DNA from: OM182 bacterium MED-G24
GTDB taxonomy: Bacteria > Pseudomonadota > Gammaproteobacteria > Pseudomonadales > Azotimanducaceae
Length of the DNA: 46,627 nt
NCBI GenBank assembly: GCA_002457275.1
Contig: NTKD01000007.1
Coordinates: 1-46,627 of the forward strand
Direction: 5' to 3'
Shown here: positions 9,507 through 18,037 of the stretch, one piece after another
Numbering within the stretch: the stretch's first letter is position 1
Layout of the letters: every line of letters begins with the position of its first letter
Position numbers and translations under genes: made by a program
Notes under the pieces: model-generated
Told to the model about the DNA's origin: nothing
The model's input: the letters and a program-made list of their open reading frames with translations, nothing else
The model's database searches: none

Positions 9507-10774
9507 GTGCCTGCCTCCATGAACCGGCGAGTAAATTGCACTGCAAGATCCCGAGTCGTTCCGGCGAGCGTAAAGTGGATCATATGCGCCTCGGTCTTGT
9601 CGTTCATGCTACCTTGCAGGAACAGGATGTCGAAGATCCCTTCGAAGTCCTTGTACGCGCGGGCACAGAACACACCTTTTGTGTTCATGGCAGCGTTGTT
9701 GTCGACAAAGTTCTCGTGACAGGCCCAGTTCCCTAGGTCCTGTTCCCGTCCACTGTTGCCCGGTCGATATCCGGAGAATATGCGTTCGTAGTAATTGTAG
9801 AACTGCGCACCGTTCAGGGTATCGGACTCAATCCAGTAGAATTGCAGCTCGATCTTCCCTGTGTTGAATCCACGATTGACAAAGATGTTGTGGTCAGTCT
9901 GGCACATTCTCTGTGCCCAGAACGGACGGTCGTCTGTTGCCTTGTCTTCATCGCGCGAATTTCCCCAACAACGGAGGAAACCGGTCATCTCGTTCAGTGC
10001 ATGGGCGCCCCCGAGGGGAACCGTTTCCCAGTTCCCCTCGAGCATCTCATTGATCATGCGTTTGCTGTTGGCAGCAAGCTGATCGGCGATCGCGCGGTTC
10101 AGATCGTCCGGGGGTGAAGTTGCGGCTTCGGCGATCAGATCATTGAGGTTGCTCACTGGAACCAGGAAACTGATCTGGTTCCCTGACGTGGCGACGTTGA
10201 CACCGATCACTTCATCGTCACCGTTGAACGCAGGTCCACCGCTCATGCCGGGATTCAACGAACCGGTAAAGTGCACGCGGGGACTCGCGCTATGGGGAAT
10301 GAGGCCGTTGTAAGTGCCTGGGACGACGGTGAGACCCAGGTCATAGGGATAGCCGATGGAATAAACGCGATCGCCTTTGGCGGGTTCTCTTGTGGCAAGT
10401 GGGATGAAATTATCGGTATCAATATCCGTCGACAGGATAGCGAGATCATGTACTACGTCCACGTGCACGATACGCCCGATGTAGCTCATGACTTCATCGT
10501 CCTGTAGTACCTCGATGCGGTACTTGTCAGGCGAAGAGATGGCGCTTGCGATCACATGATAGTTGGTCGCGATGCTGCCATCGCTCGCAATCAGGAACCC
10601 GGAACCCGTGGAGCTCCGGGTATTTGCCGAAACGTCCATGACCCGGATCTGGTAGATCAGATCGCGGGTATTGTCGAAAGTGGCGCGTGCCGGGTCGATA
10701 GCGGCGACCACAGCATTCGAAAAACAGAGCAAGAGAACGACTGCGAAGCGTCGGCGGTATGCCGATAGTGTCAT
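9500..10774 (-). CDS. Exported trypsin-like (S1C-type) serine protease with unknown C-terminal domain
   Basis: A 424-residue protein with a signal peptide (cleavage near VVAA, residue 25). The chymotrypsin-fold domain (about 35-215) has the full triad: His73 in ATNYHVIA, Asp110 in HDLAILS and Ser178 in GMSGGP. No PDZ domain follows, unlike DegP/DegS. Instead about 200 residues of unknown type rich in aromatic residues and cysteines form the C-terminus. It is probably a periplasmic protease or protease-like sensor. It lies 27 bases downstream of the MFS gene and overlaps the FHA membrane gene by seven bases, so the pair may form a stress-sensing unit. Confidence 0.85.
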   Translation of the reverse strand: MTLSAYRRRFAVVLLLCFSNAVVAAIDPARATFDNTRDLIYQIRVMDVSANTRSSTGSGFLIASDGSIATNYHVIASAISSPDKYRIEVLQDDEVMSYIGRIVHVDVVHDLAILSTDIDTDNFIPLATREPAKGDRVYSIGYPYDLGLTVVPGTYNGLIPHSASPRVHFTGSLNPGMSGGPAFNGDDEVIGVNVATSGNQISFLVPVSNLNDLIAEAATSPPDDLNRAIADQLAANSKRMINEMLEGNWETVPLGGAHALNEMTGFLRCWGNSRDEDKATDDRPFWAQRMCQTDHNIFVNRGFNTGKIELQFYWIESDTLNGAQFYNYYERIFSGYRPGNSGREQDLGNWACHENFVDNNAAMNTKGVFCARAYKDFEGIFDILFLQGSMNDKTEAHMIHFTLAGTTRDLAVQFTRRFMEAGTW

Positions 10775-10801
10775 GGCTGTGATGTCCTCTGGGTCAAATG
10801 C

Positions 10802-11983
10802 TCAATCAGGAGACCGGTAGTGCCACAACTTCGTTACACAGACCCCCGCAACAAAAAGGCCTATGGAAACCACCATTGCGGGTATCAGTGCAGTGACCGT
10901 ATCGAACGCCTCAATGATCTGTCCCAGGGTCATGACACCAATCGGAATCGCCACCAGCATACCAAGATTAAAAAGGGAAAGTATCCGCCCGAGATACCGG
11001 GATGGAGAAGCCTCCTGAAGGATGGTCCTTGCCAGATTGCTGGTCATTCCCATGTTCAGTCCCCACAGAAACAACAGGGCAGTCAGAAGTGTCTGGCCCG
11101 GTGCAAACCATACCAGCGCGACAACAACTGCGCGGGTGAGTTGGGAGATCACGTACAGTCTTCCTGGAAACCGCTGCGGGGCAATCAGCATCAACACGTT
11201 GGATAGTGACGCGCCGGTGTAGAAGACAATCATCAGGACACCGAGATCGGCTGCGCCGCCATCGTAGATCCGCTTGACCATATACGGTACGACGATATTG
11301 AAGGCCCCGGCGTTGAAGACCAGCGCGATGAAATTGATAGTGAGAACACCCAATACCACCGGGTTCCCCCATGCTGCCGCGACACCCTCCCGGATATTTG
11401 AGAGTGCAGTGGTTGTAGGGAGGTGTTGTTCCTGTGTCCTGGGGACGCGGGAGATCGCAACGATCGCGGCAGCGAGGCAGAGGCCCTGTACGATGAGCAC
11501 GGTGGTCAGACCGATTATCTCCATGAAGCTTGCAAGCGTCAGAGCAGCAATCTGTACGATGAAACCGATGAGCGTGGCGGCACTCACGCTCCGTTGTAGC
11601 CTGCCCTGGGAAATGCGGTTCAGAATGGATTGCAGCGCTGGTGTTGAAAGCGCATTGGTCAGGGCGATGCCCAGGCCGAATAGAATCACCGACAGTACGT
11701 GGAACTCATCAATGTGCACACAGAACGCCATCGCGATGGGTACGAGCCAGGCGATACCGTAGATTCGGATTAGCAGGGAGCGTGGGTCCATTCGATCGGC
11801 AATAGCACCACCCCATAACAGCGCAATGATCGCTGGAATCGCGACCGCTCCCTGTATCAGACCAGCCCGGTCAGCGGGGAGGACCAGCATGCCTACCAGC
11901 ATCCAGGATATCAGCATGTTCTGCATGGACGTCGCGAAACCAGCAAATCCTGTGCTGGCCAGGTACGAAACCAGATGCCTCAT
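10802..11983 (-). CDS. MFS transporter (EntS-like MFS_3 type)
   Basis: A 393-residue, strongly hydrophobic protein with about 12 membrane segments. The loop between segments 2 and 3 reads GGAIADRMDPRSLL, the usual MFS motif A region (GxLADRxxxR), and the second half contains LFLWGLNMGMTSNLARTILQEASP, typical of the EntS/multidrug group. It is probably a proton-driven exporter of a small molecule in the inner membrane. It starts at an ATG with a weak ribosome binding site and leads a likely operon with the protease and FHA genes downstream. Confidence 0.85.
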   Translation of the reverse strand: MRHLVSYLASTGFAGFATSMQNMLISWMLVGMLVLPADRAGLIQGAVAIPAIIALLWGGAIADRMDPRSLLIRIYGIAWLVPIAMAFCVHIDEFHVLSVILFGLGIALTNALSTPALQSILNRISQGRLQRSVSAATLIGFIVQIAALTLASFMEIIGLTTVLIVQGLCLAAAIVAISRVPRTQEQHLPTTTALSNIREGVAAAWGNPVVLGVLTINFIALVFNAGAFNIVVPYMVKRIYDGGAADLGVLMIVFYTGASLSNVLMLIAPQRFPGRLYVISQLTRAVVVALVWFAPGQTLLTALLFLWGLNMGMTSNLARTILQEASPSRYLGRILSLFNLGMLVAIPIGVMTLGQIIEAFDTVTALIPAMVVSIGLFVAGVCVTKLWHYRSPD

Positions 11984-12179
11984 GGCGTGATTGCCTTCAG
12001 CTGACGCGGCCGGTTGATAAGGCGGGAGGCGGCCCTGGCCAGATTGTGCTTGGTGGAATCTTTACGTTCATATGATTCAATGATGACGAAATGCGTCCCA
12101 ACTTGCATCCGTGTAGGTGTTGTTGGGTGAGTGAAATGGAGGATTGGCAGGATGGTAAAGTGCGGGCAGGAGGGTGCAG

Positions 12180-12920
12180 GTGACATTTCTCGGGGTTGAG
12201 GGGTCCATAAATCTACGTGACTTCGGAGGATATCGGGCGTTCGACGGGGCGGAGATTCGACGGGGTTGTCTGTTCCGAAGTGGTGCGATGGTTAACCTGA
12301 CGGCGAACGGCCTTGCACAGTTCAAGATGCTCGACATCACGACGATCTGTGATCTGCGCCGGGAGGAGGAAGTCTCAATGAGCCCGACGCCGGCCGTTCT
12401 CGATCCGCACCGACATCACATCCCGATCAGTACGGCGAGTACAATGGCGCTGCGTGCGTCACTCCGTGACAAGAAGCAGAATGCTGAACATCGGGCGGTT
12501 CACATGCGTGCGATGACCGAGGAACTGGCCCGTCATCATCACGACGAATATCGAAGGCTGTTTGAGTGCCTCCTGGGAACCAAAGGTGGATTCCTCCTGC
12601 ATTGTTCAGCCGGTAAGGATCGGACGGGGTTCGGTGTGGCAATGATATTGCTGGCGCTCGGTGTGCCGCGTCAGGTTGTTGTACAGGACTACCTTCTCAC
12701 GAATAAAGCAGAATGTTTAAGAGGCTTCATGGTGGACAGGATGGGCTCGACGCTTGATACGGAGAGCCTAGAAGTACTGATGGGCGTTCGCGCGGACTAC
12801 CTGGATGGTGCGCTGAATGTTGTTGAAGAAGACTTTGGATCAGTAGAAGATTATCTGGACAGCATCGGGGTCACTCCCAACAAACGCTCAGCCTTGAAAG
12901 CGAGATATCTGGCGGGTTGA
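12180..12920 (+). CDS. Tyrosine-protein phosphatase family protein (DSP/IphP-like)
   Basis: A 246-residue protein. The N-terminal segment INLRDFGGYRAFDGAEIRRGCLFRSG is the usual opening of IphP/Siw14-type phosphatases, and HCSAGKDRTG contains the CX5R loop with Cys142 and Arg148. Asp57-Leu-Arg in TICDLRREEE is also typical. It should hydrolyse phosphotyrosine, or phosphoinositide or nucleotide substrates, in the cytoplasm. The start is set at the GTG at 12180 because AGGAGGG ends five bases before it; a GTG at 12174 is in frame but overlaps that site. It is divergent from the MFS gene and converges on the small exported protein gene. Confidence 0.85.
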   Translation: MTFLGVEGSINLRDFGGYRAFDGAEIRRGCLFRSGAMVNLTANGLAQFKMLDITTICDLRREEEVSMSPTPAVLDPHRHHIPISTASTMALRASLRDKKQNAEHRAVHMRAMTEELARHHHDEYRRLFECLLGTKGGFLLHCSAGKDRTGFGVAMILLALGVPRQVVVQDYLLTNKAECLRGFMVDRMGSTLDTESLEVLMGVRADYLDGALNVVEEDFGSVEDYLDSIGVTPNKRSALKARYLAG

Positions 12921-12950
12921 GAGGAATGTTCTATGTAGAACGGTCCCTCT
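12920..12950. terminator. Nested hairpin between convergent genes, possible terminator
   Basis: Outer arms AGAGG and CCTCT enclose inner arms GTTCTA and TAGAAC around a two-base loop, in the gap between the phosphatase gene and the convergent small exported protein gene. No clear T-run follows on either side, so this is only a candidate. Confidence 0.3.
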
Positions 12951-12995
12951 GGCCCGACAGGTGTAACTAAATTCGGTGAGAGTGCTACTGACTAG

Positions 12996-13277
12996 CTAGT
13001 TTTTCGCGAACCACTCTTTCATGTCACCCTTCTGGGTTCGTGCAAACCGAACCAGTGACATCCCGTTGCACGCGACTCTTTTTATGTCGCGCCGATTGAT
13101 GTTCAGTTCTTCAGCTTTCTTTCTCAGGGCTGCTTTGGACTCCAGAGCGGCCATACACAGTTCGCTATACTGATTGTCACTGGTCACATACCGTTGGCCG
13201 TCAACAATCACTTTGTTGTCCGCGGCGGCGGAGTGGGTCAGTGCAAGTGAGAAAGCGATCGCAATGTATTTCTTCAT
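12996..13277 (-). CDS. Small exported protein of unknown function (93 aa)
   Basis: A signal peptide (MKKYIAIAFSLALTHSAAA, cleavage near residue 19) is followed by about 74 residues with two cysteines (Cys41 in SELCMAALES and Cys69 in RVACNGMSL) that could form a periplasmic disulfide. The layout resembles the small secreted DUF3718-type proteins, but I cannot confirm membership. The ATG has CAGGAGATAGA upstream. The gene is preceded by a long AT-rich region with a candidate promoter at 13356-13384, so it may be separately regulated. Confidence 0.72.
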   Translation of the reverse strand: MKKYIAIAFSLALTHSAAADNKVIVDGQRYVTSDNQYSELCMAALESKAALRKKAEELNINRRDIKRVACNGMSLVRFARTQKGDMKEWFAKN

Positions 13278-13570
13278 GCATCTATCTCCTGTCTCATTCT
13301 TCTCGTACGGGACTTTTCGTACTGATCTTTGTACTCGAGGAGGAGTACGGGGTCATTTATAGAACATTAATAATCTTTATACAATCTTTATTTAGATAAC
13401 GCCAGGGTCGTAAAGACCTCTTCACAAAGCCAGGTGAGAGATGGATTATGTATATAAGATTATGAAATATAAAGATTTATATGGTTATATATTATATTAA
13501 GATCACGTAAATGCACAATTTATTGAATCTTAATATTTGGGAGGCGCGGACGAGCGGGCGATTTTTGTGC
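13278..13570. other. AT-rich intergenic island with inverted repeats
   Basis: About 290 bases without a gene. The core (about 13360-13545) is far richer in A+T than the rest of the window. It contains AATCTTTAT twice (13372-13380 and 13383-13391) and its reverse complement in TATAAAGATT at 13468-13477. Nearer the gene at 13277 there is a perfect inverted repeat GTACTC/GAGTAC with a six-base spacer (13331-13348). It probably serves as the control region of the small exported protein gene. Confidence 0.5.
13356..13384 (-). promoter_or_regulatory. Candidate promoter for the small exported protein gene
   Basis: On the minus strand TTGTAT (13384-13379) is separated by 17 bases from TATAAA (13361-13356), which is five of six to the sigma-70 -10 consensus. 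The -35 box is weak (three of six). It lies about 80 bases upstream of the ATG at 13277. A perfect TATAAT lies further upstream in the same AT-rich stretch, so chance matches are a real possibility. Confidence 0.35.
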
Positions 13571-14344
13571 TTATTCAGCAATGGGCGATGCCTTTGGATC
13601 TGGTGCACTATTCTTGGTTAGATGATGGCACATGAAGTCAAACGAGAAGTTGATTTCCTGTGTCGGTACATCCGGATGAAGTCCGGGATTCGCATGGATG
13701 CGCTTGTCATCGGTTGCCAGGGCATCAAACAGGTCCAGATAGCTGTTGCGGTCGAATAATTCATCTTCCAACTGCATCAGGAACAGGACCGGGCAGTTGA
13801 TCATGGCCGCCGCTGCCATCACCTCAAACCCATTAGGGAAGTGTTCACCGATCCCGAGTAGACCAAGCGTCGCAACCGTAAAATCGTCCCGAGCACCTAC
13901 CAGCGGAACCCCGAATATTGATCCCATCGAAAGACCAAAATACGCCAGCGGTGTCGTGCCGACCTGCTGATGGCCCTGTGCGGCCTCGATGGCAACCTGC
14001 CAATCATCGGTCATCTCGGCGATACACTCAGAACGGGCCAGTTCAGCTCCAAACGCCGTTCGCCCACCTTCTCCCTGTTGCCTCAGACCATGGACCGGAC
14101 CGTCGATCGACAGGACGGGAAATCCGCGATCTACAAATCGACCGGCCATGTGTGTAATGGGTGGTTGATATCGATCGCCTGAAGCACCGTGGCCGAAGCA
14201 GATCAGGTGCGGTGACAACGCATCATCCAGTAGTTGTGTCGGGATCCAGAGTGCCCCTGTGACGTCACGATCACGTGATGTTTCCAGATGAAATTCCAGT
14301 GTTTTACGGCCGTTTGTGTCCGTCGCGTCCTGCCAATTCGTCAT
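13571..14344 (-). CDS. Alpha/beta hydrolase (dienelactone hydrolase-like)
   Basis: A 257-residue protein with the nucleophile elbow GLSMG (Ser139), a candidate acid Asp194 or Asp198 in LEDELFDR, and His223 in GLHPD, in the right order for an alpha/beta hydrolase. An oxyanion loop CFGHGASGD lies at about 49-57. It is probably an esterase or thioesterase; the substrate is unknown. The start is the ATG at 14344, because AAGGAG lies six bases before it; the frame is open to an ATG at 14359. It follows the acyl-CoA ligase gene by 90 bases on the same strand and may release or hydrolyse an ester from the same pathway. Confidence 0.82.
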   Translation of the reverse strand: MTNWQDATDTNGRKTLEFHLETSRDRDVTGALWIPTQLLDDALSPHLICFGHGASGDRYQPPITHMAGRFVDRGFPVLSIDGPVHGLRQQGEGGRTAFGAELARSECIAEMTDDWQVAIEAAQGHQQVGTTPLAYFGLSMGSIFGVPLVGARDDFTVATLGLLGIGEHFPNGFEVMAAAAMINCPVLFLMQLEDELFDRNSYLDLFDALATDDKRIHANPGLHPDVPTQEINFSFDFMCHHLTKNSAPDPKASPIAE

Positions 14345-14434
14345 CCTGGGCTCCTTCATTTTTTGGAGTTTTCTCCGGATTATCTGGTCCGGATTCGTTA
14401 CCCGGATTCTACCTCGTTTGTCACGACGCCCAGT

Positions 14435-16072
14435 TCACTCGCGAAGATCCGGCAGCTGGTAGCCATCCGCTTCCAGGTTGGCTCGAATCGTCTTCTTGTC
14501 GAGCTTACCGGTAGACGTGAGCGGCAGACTGTCTACGGGGATGACATCATCGGGTAGCTGCCATCGTGCGAATCGACTTACACAATGCTCGAGGACCTGG
14601 TCGGTGGAGACTGACTGGCCCTCATTCAATACAACCAGCGCCACGGGACGTTCATCCCATTTGGGGTGAGGTTGGGCCACCACAGCCGCCTGGCTGATGG
14701 CTTCCAGGGCAACAATATGGTTCTCTAGGTCGACCGATGAGATCCACTCGCCACCCGACTTGATCAGGTCTTTCGATCGATCTGCGATCATCAGGTACTG
14801 GTCCGGGTCAATCTTCGCGACGTCACCCGTGACGAGCCAGTCCTGGTGAAATTTTTCGGGCTGCGGGTCATTGAAATACTCACTGGCGATCCACGGCCCT
14901 CGAATCAGGAGTTCGCCAACGGATTCTCCATCATGAGGCACAGGATTGAATGACTCATCGAAGATTTCAATCTCGAGACCCGGCATGGTCAGTCCCGCTT
15001 TGCTGATGTTTTCAAACTGCTGGTCCTCCGTAAGCACGAGGTGTGATCGCTTGGCGACCTTTCGAGACAATGTTCCGAGCGGGTTTGTCTCCGTCATACC
15101 CCACGCCTGGATCATTTCTATACCCAGGGTGTCCCAGTACCAGCGCATCATGGCGAGCGGTGGTGCGGAACCCCCACAGATGAGCCGATCGAGTTTTGAC
15201 AGATCGAATGGGTCTGGATCCTTCTGGACAATTTGCATGACACCCTGCCAGATCGTAGGGACACCTGCCGAAATCGACACTTCCTCATCCGACATTAGCC
15301 CGATCAATCGATCTGGCTGCGTGAAGCGGTGCGGCATGACCTGCTTGCATCCCAACATTGACGCGGTGAATGGCAATCCCCAGCCCATTGCGTGGAACAT
15401 CGGCACAATGCCGCAGAGTGCGTCACGCGCTGAGAGCCCCATGGCATCGGTCATCGCTTCGGTAATTGTATGGAGATAGGTGGAGCGATGGGTGTACATC
15501 ACACCTTTGGGTTTGCCCGTGGTACCACTGGTGTAGCAGAGCCCCATGGGTGAATTCTCGTCGATCTCCGGCCAGTCGTATTCTGTCGGCTGGCCATCAA
15601 TGAACGACTCATAGTCGGCCTGTTCAGGGAATGCACTTTCACCAGACTCACCATGTCGGCAAATGACAAGCAGTTCGACCGACGGAATCTTGTCCAGAAT
15701 GGGATCGAGCAATGGCAACAGGTCTTCATCGGCAAAGATGATCCGGTCCTGCGCGTGATTGATGATGTATTCGAGATCCGCGGGTCCAAGACGGATGTTC
15801 AGCGTGTGAAGGACCGCTCCCATGGAAGTGACACCCTGGTAGAGCTCCAGGTGCCTGTAGTTATTCCACATGAAGCTCGCTACTCGGTCACCAATCCCGA
15901 CACCGTGGCCGGCGAGTGCTGAAGCCAACTGGTTGGCACGTTGCCAGGTCGCCTGCAGTGTTTGTCGATGTTTCCCATCTTCCTGGAGAGTGACGACCTC
16001 GACGTGGGGGTCTAGGGCGGCACCTCGTCCCATGATTCGGGACAGGAGCAGCGGTGTACGTTGCATAGTCAT
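14435..16072 (-). CDS. Medium/long-chain acyl-CoA ligase (AMP-binding)
   Basis: A 545-residue ANL-superfamily enzyme that activates a carboxylic acid to an acyl-AMP and then an acyl-CoA. The ATP-binding loop YTSGTTGKPKG lies at 180-190, the acyl-adenylate motif is WGMTETNPLG, the hinge region is near VTGDVAKIDPDQYLMIADRSKD, and the C-terminal catalytic Lys is in STGKLDKK. The length and the MYTHRSTYLH segment fit fatty-acyl-CoA ligases of the FadD/AlkK type. It sits 23 bases downstream of cysK on the same strand and upstream of the hydrolase. The divergent enoyl-CoA hydratase gene suggests a beta-oxidation context. Confidence 0.9.
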   Translation of the reverse strand: MTMQRTPLLLSRIMGRGAALDPHVEVVTLQEDGKHRQTLQATWQRANQLASALAGHGVGIGDRVASFMWNNYRHLELYQGVTSMGAVLHTLNIRLGPADLEYIINHAQDRIIFADEDLLPLLDPILDKIPSVELLVICRHGESGESAFPEQADYESFIDGQPTEYDWPEIDENSPMGLCYTSGTTGKPKGVMYTHRSTYLHTITEAMTDAMGLSARDALCGIVPMFHAMGWGLPFTASMLGCKQVMPHRFTQPDRLIGLMSDEEVSISAGVPTIWQGVMQIVQKDPDPFDLSKLDRLICGGSAPPLAMMRWYWDTLGIEMIQAWGMTETNPLGTLSRKVAKRSHLVLTEDQQFENISKAGLTMPGLEIEIFDESFNPVPHDGESVGELLIRGPWIASEYFNDPQPEKFHQDWLVTGDVAKIDPDQYLMIADRSKDLIKSGGEWISSVDLENHIVALEAISQAAVVAQPHPKWDERPVALVVLNEGQSVSTDQVLEHCVSRFARWQLPDDVIPVDSLPLTSTGKLDKKTIRANLEADGYQLPDLRE

Positions 16073-16095
16073 GACAGTTCTCGTGCGTGTTTTGT

Positions 16096-17049
16096 CTACA
16101 GGCCAGCGAGCCAGTCGTCGTCGGAATCCTCTGAGATATCTTCGAAGAGCGGTGTCGACAGATAGCGTTCACCGGTGTCGGGTAGCATCACGCAGAAGGT
16201 TGAACCGGCTGGCGCCGATGCTGCCACATCTAGCGCAGTGGCCATCGTTGCGCCCGCTGAGATGCCGCAGAAGATGCCTTCCTCGGCGGCGAGTCGCTTG
16301 GCAGTGGCGATGGCGTCAGTATCTGATACCGGATGGAGTTCATCAATGACAGAGGCATCCAGGACTTCCGGAACAAAGTCGGGTGTCCAGCCCTGGATCT
16401 TGTGAGGATTCCAATCGCCACCGGATAGCAGTGAAGCGTTTTCAGGTTCGGTACCGATGATCTTGATCCCTGGCCGTGCTGCTTTCAGAACCTGGCCGAC
16501 GCCTGTGATGGTGCCGCCGGTGCCCCAGCCGCTGACGAAATGGGTCAGTTCACGCCCGGCGAAGTCTCGTAGAATCTCGGGTGCCGTGGTGTTGCGGTGA
16601 TACGCGGGATTGGCAGGATTCTGAAATTGCCTGGCCAGAAACCAGCCATGTTGTGCTGCCAGTTCCTCCGCCCGGCGTACCATGCCGGACCCGCGTTCAG
16701 CGGCGGGTGTCAGTATGACCCGGGCACCCAGTCCCTTCATGATCTTTCGGCGCTCGATGGAGAATGACTCTGCCATCGTGGCAACAAAGGGGTATCCCTT
16801 GGCAGCACACACCATGGCCAGTGCGATGCCGGTATTTCCGGATGTCGCTTCAACGACGGTCTGGCCCGGTGAGATGGCACCTGTAAGTTCTGCATCTTCA
16901 ATTATGGCGATCGCCAACCGGTCCTTTACGGACGCGAGAGGATTAAACGCTTCCAGCTTGGCGTAGATATTCTGGTTATCGGGACCAATGCGATTGATTC
17001 GAACGATCGGCGTATTCCCGATGGTTTGGAGGACGTTGTCGTAAATCAT
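16096..17049 (-). CDS. cysK: Cysteine synthase A (O-acetylserine sulfhydrylase)
   Basis: A 317-residue fold-type II PLP enzyme that makes cysteine from O-acetylserine and sulfide. Lys42 in NPLASVKDR binds PLP, TSGNTG holds the substrate carboxylate, GTGGTITG binds the PLP phosphate, and GISAGA lies near the ring nitrogen Ser. The length and the TIGNTPIVRI opening are those of CysK/CysM. The ATG is preceded by CAGGAGA. It is the first gene of a likely operon with the acyl-CoA ligase and the hydrolase, an unusual partnership for cysteine synthesis. A related PLP beta-replacement role cannot be excluded. Confidence 0.9.
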   Translation of the reverse strand: MIYDNVLQTIGNTPIVRINRIGPDNQNIYAKLEAFNPLASVKDRLAIAIIEDAELTGAISPGQTVVEATSGNTGIALAMVCAAKGYPFVATMAESFSIERRKIMKGLGARVILTPAAERGSGMVRRAEELAAQHGWFLARQFQNPANPAYHRNTTAPEILRDFAGRELTHFVSGWGTGGTITGVGQVLKAARPGIKIIGTEPENASLLSGGDWNPHKIQGWTPDFVPEVLDASVIDELHPVSDTDAIATAKRLAAEEGIFCGISAGATMATALDVAASAPAGSTFCVMLPDTGERYLSTPLFEDISEDSDDDWLAGL

Positions 17050-17212
17050 AGTGGGTCTCCTGATGGGGCCTGAACGGTAACGCTACGTCCTCTCACAATC
17101 AAATGATCCGGTGCAGCTTCACAGGCACCTTCTCCCTGCATTGGTTGTAATCGGTCTCTGATTCGCTATGTTGTGGCACAAACAATGACCAATCCGTAAC
17201 CGCGGTATTCTT

Positions 17213-18001
17213 ATGGCAGACGACGTGACTGAACAAGACGTGATTTACGAGCAGCGTGAGCAGCTTGCGCTGATTACGATCAACCGCGCGGAGAAGCACA
17301 ATGCTATTTCACTGGCCACGCTATCTCAGCTCCAGGCGTCAGTGTCGCGTGCAGCAGAGGATGAGTCGGTGCGGGTCATCGCGATCACCGGTGCGGGAGG
17401 CAGGGCTTTTGCATCGGGTTCTGACTTGAATGAGGTGTTGGATCGAGACCTCAGGAAGGCGATGGAACCCATCGTTCAAGGTCTCGCAGAGCAGCTAGAG
17501 AATCTTCCAATACCAACGATAGCGGCGATTGACGGCATCTGTATGGGAGGCGGTCTGGAAGTTGCCCTGGGTTGTGACTTGCGGATCTGTACACCACACA
17601 GTCGGTTCGCAACACCCGAAGGGAAACTTGGGATTATTCCGGGTGGTGGTGCCACAGCTCGACTGCCGAGGATTGTCGGCGCTGGATGGGCCATGGAGAT
17701 GATGCTGATGGGGGATCCGATCAACGCGGAACGCGCGCTTCAGGTCGGACTGGTCACGCGTATCGTGGAACCTGAGATGCTGCTGGCTGAAGTTGAGAAG
17801 ATGGCGGCACACCTTGCAACGTTCGCACCGTTTGTTCCTCACTTCATGAAACTGATGGTCAACAAGGGCATGGAGGCGAGTCTCAATGGGGCGCTTGCGA
17901 TGGAGAAGCTGGGGCAGGGTGCATTGCTGCTGACAGAGGACAGCCGGGAGGGAATTACTTCGTTTCTGAATAAAACCACCCCTCAATTCAAGGGCAAATA
18001 G
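17213..18001 (+). CDS. Enoyl-CoA hydratase/isomerase family protein
   Basis: A 262-residue crotonase. The oxyanion-hole segments are AFASGSDLNE and GICMGGGLEVALGCDLRI, and both catalytic glutamates of true hydratases are present with the normal spacing: Glu116 in GGGLE and Glu136 in TPEGKLGIIPG. It probably adds water to a trans-2-enoyl-CoA in beta-oxidation or a catabolic pathway. It is divergent from cysK. Weak promoter-like boxes (TTGTAA at 17145, TATGTT at 17167, 16 bases apart) lie upstream, and the ribosome binding site before the ATG is poor. Confidence 0.9.
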   Translation: MADDVTEQDVIYEQREQLALITINRAEKHNAISLATLSQLQASVSRAAEDESVRVIAITGAGGRAFASGSDLNEVLDRDLRKAMEPIVQGLAEQLENLPIPTIAAIDGICMGGGLEVALGCDLRICTPHSRFATPEGKLGIIPGGGATARLPRIVGAGWAMEMMLMGDPINAERALQVGLVTRIVEPEMLLAEVEKMAAHLATFAPFVPHFMKLMVNKGMEASLNGALAMEKLGQGALLLTEDSREGITSFLNKTTPQFKGK

Positions 18002-18037
18002 AAAAGCAGCGTCCACGCGTTGCGTTTCGTGGTGAAG

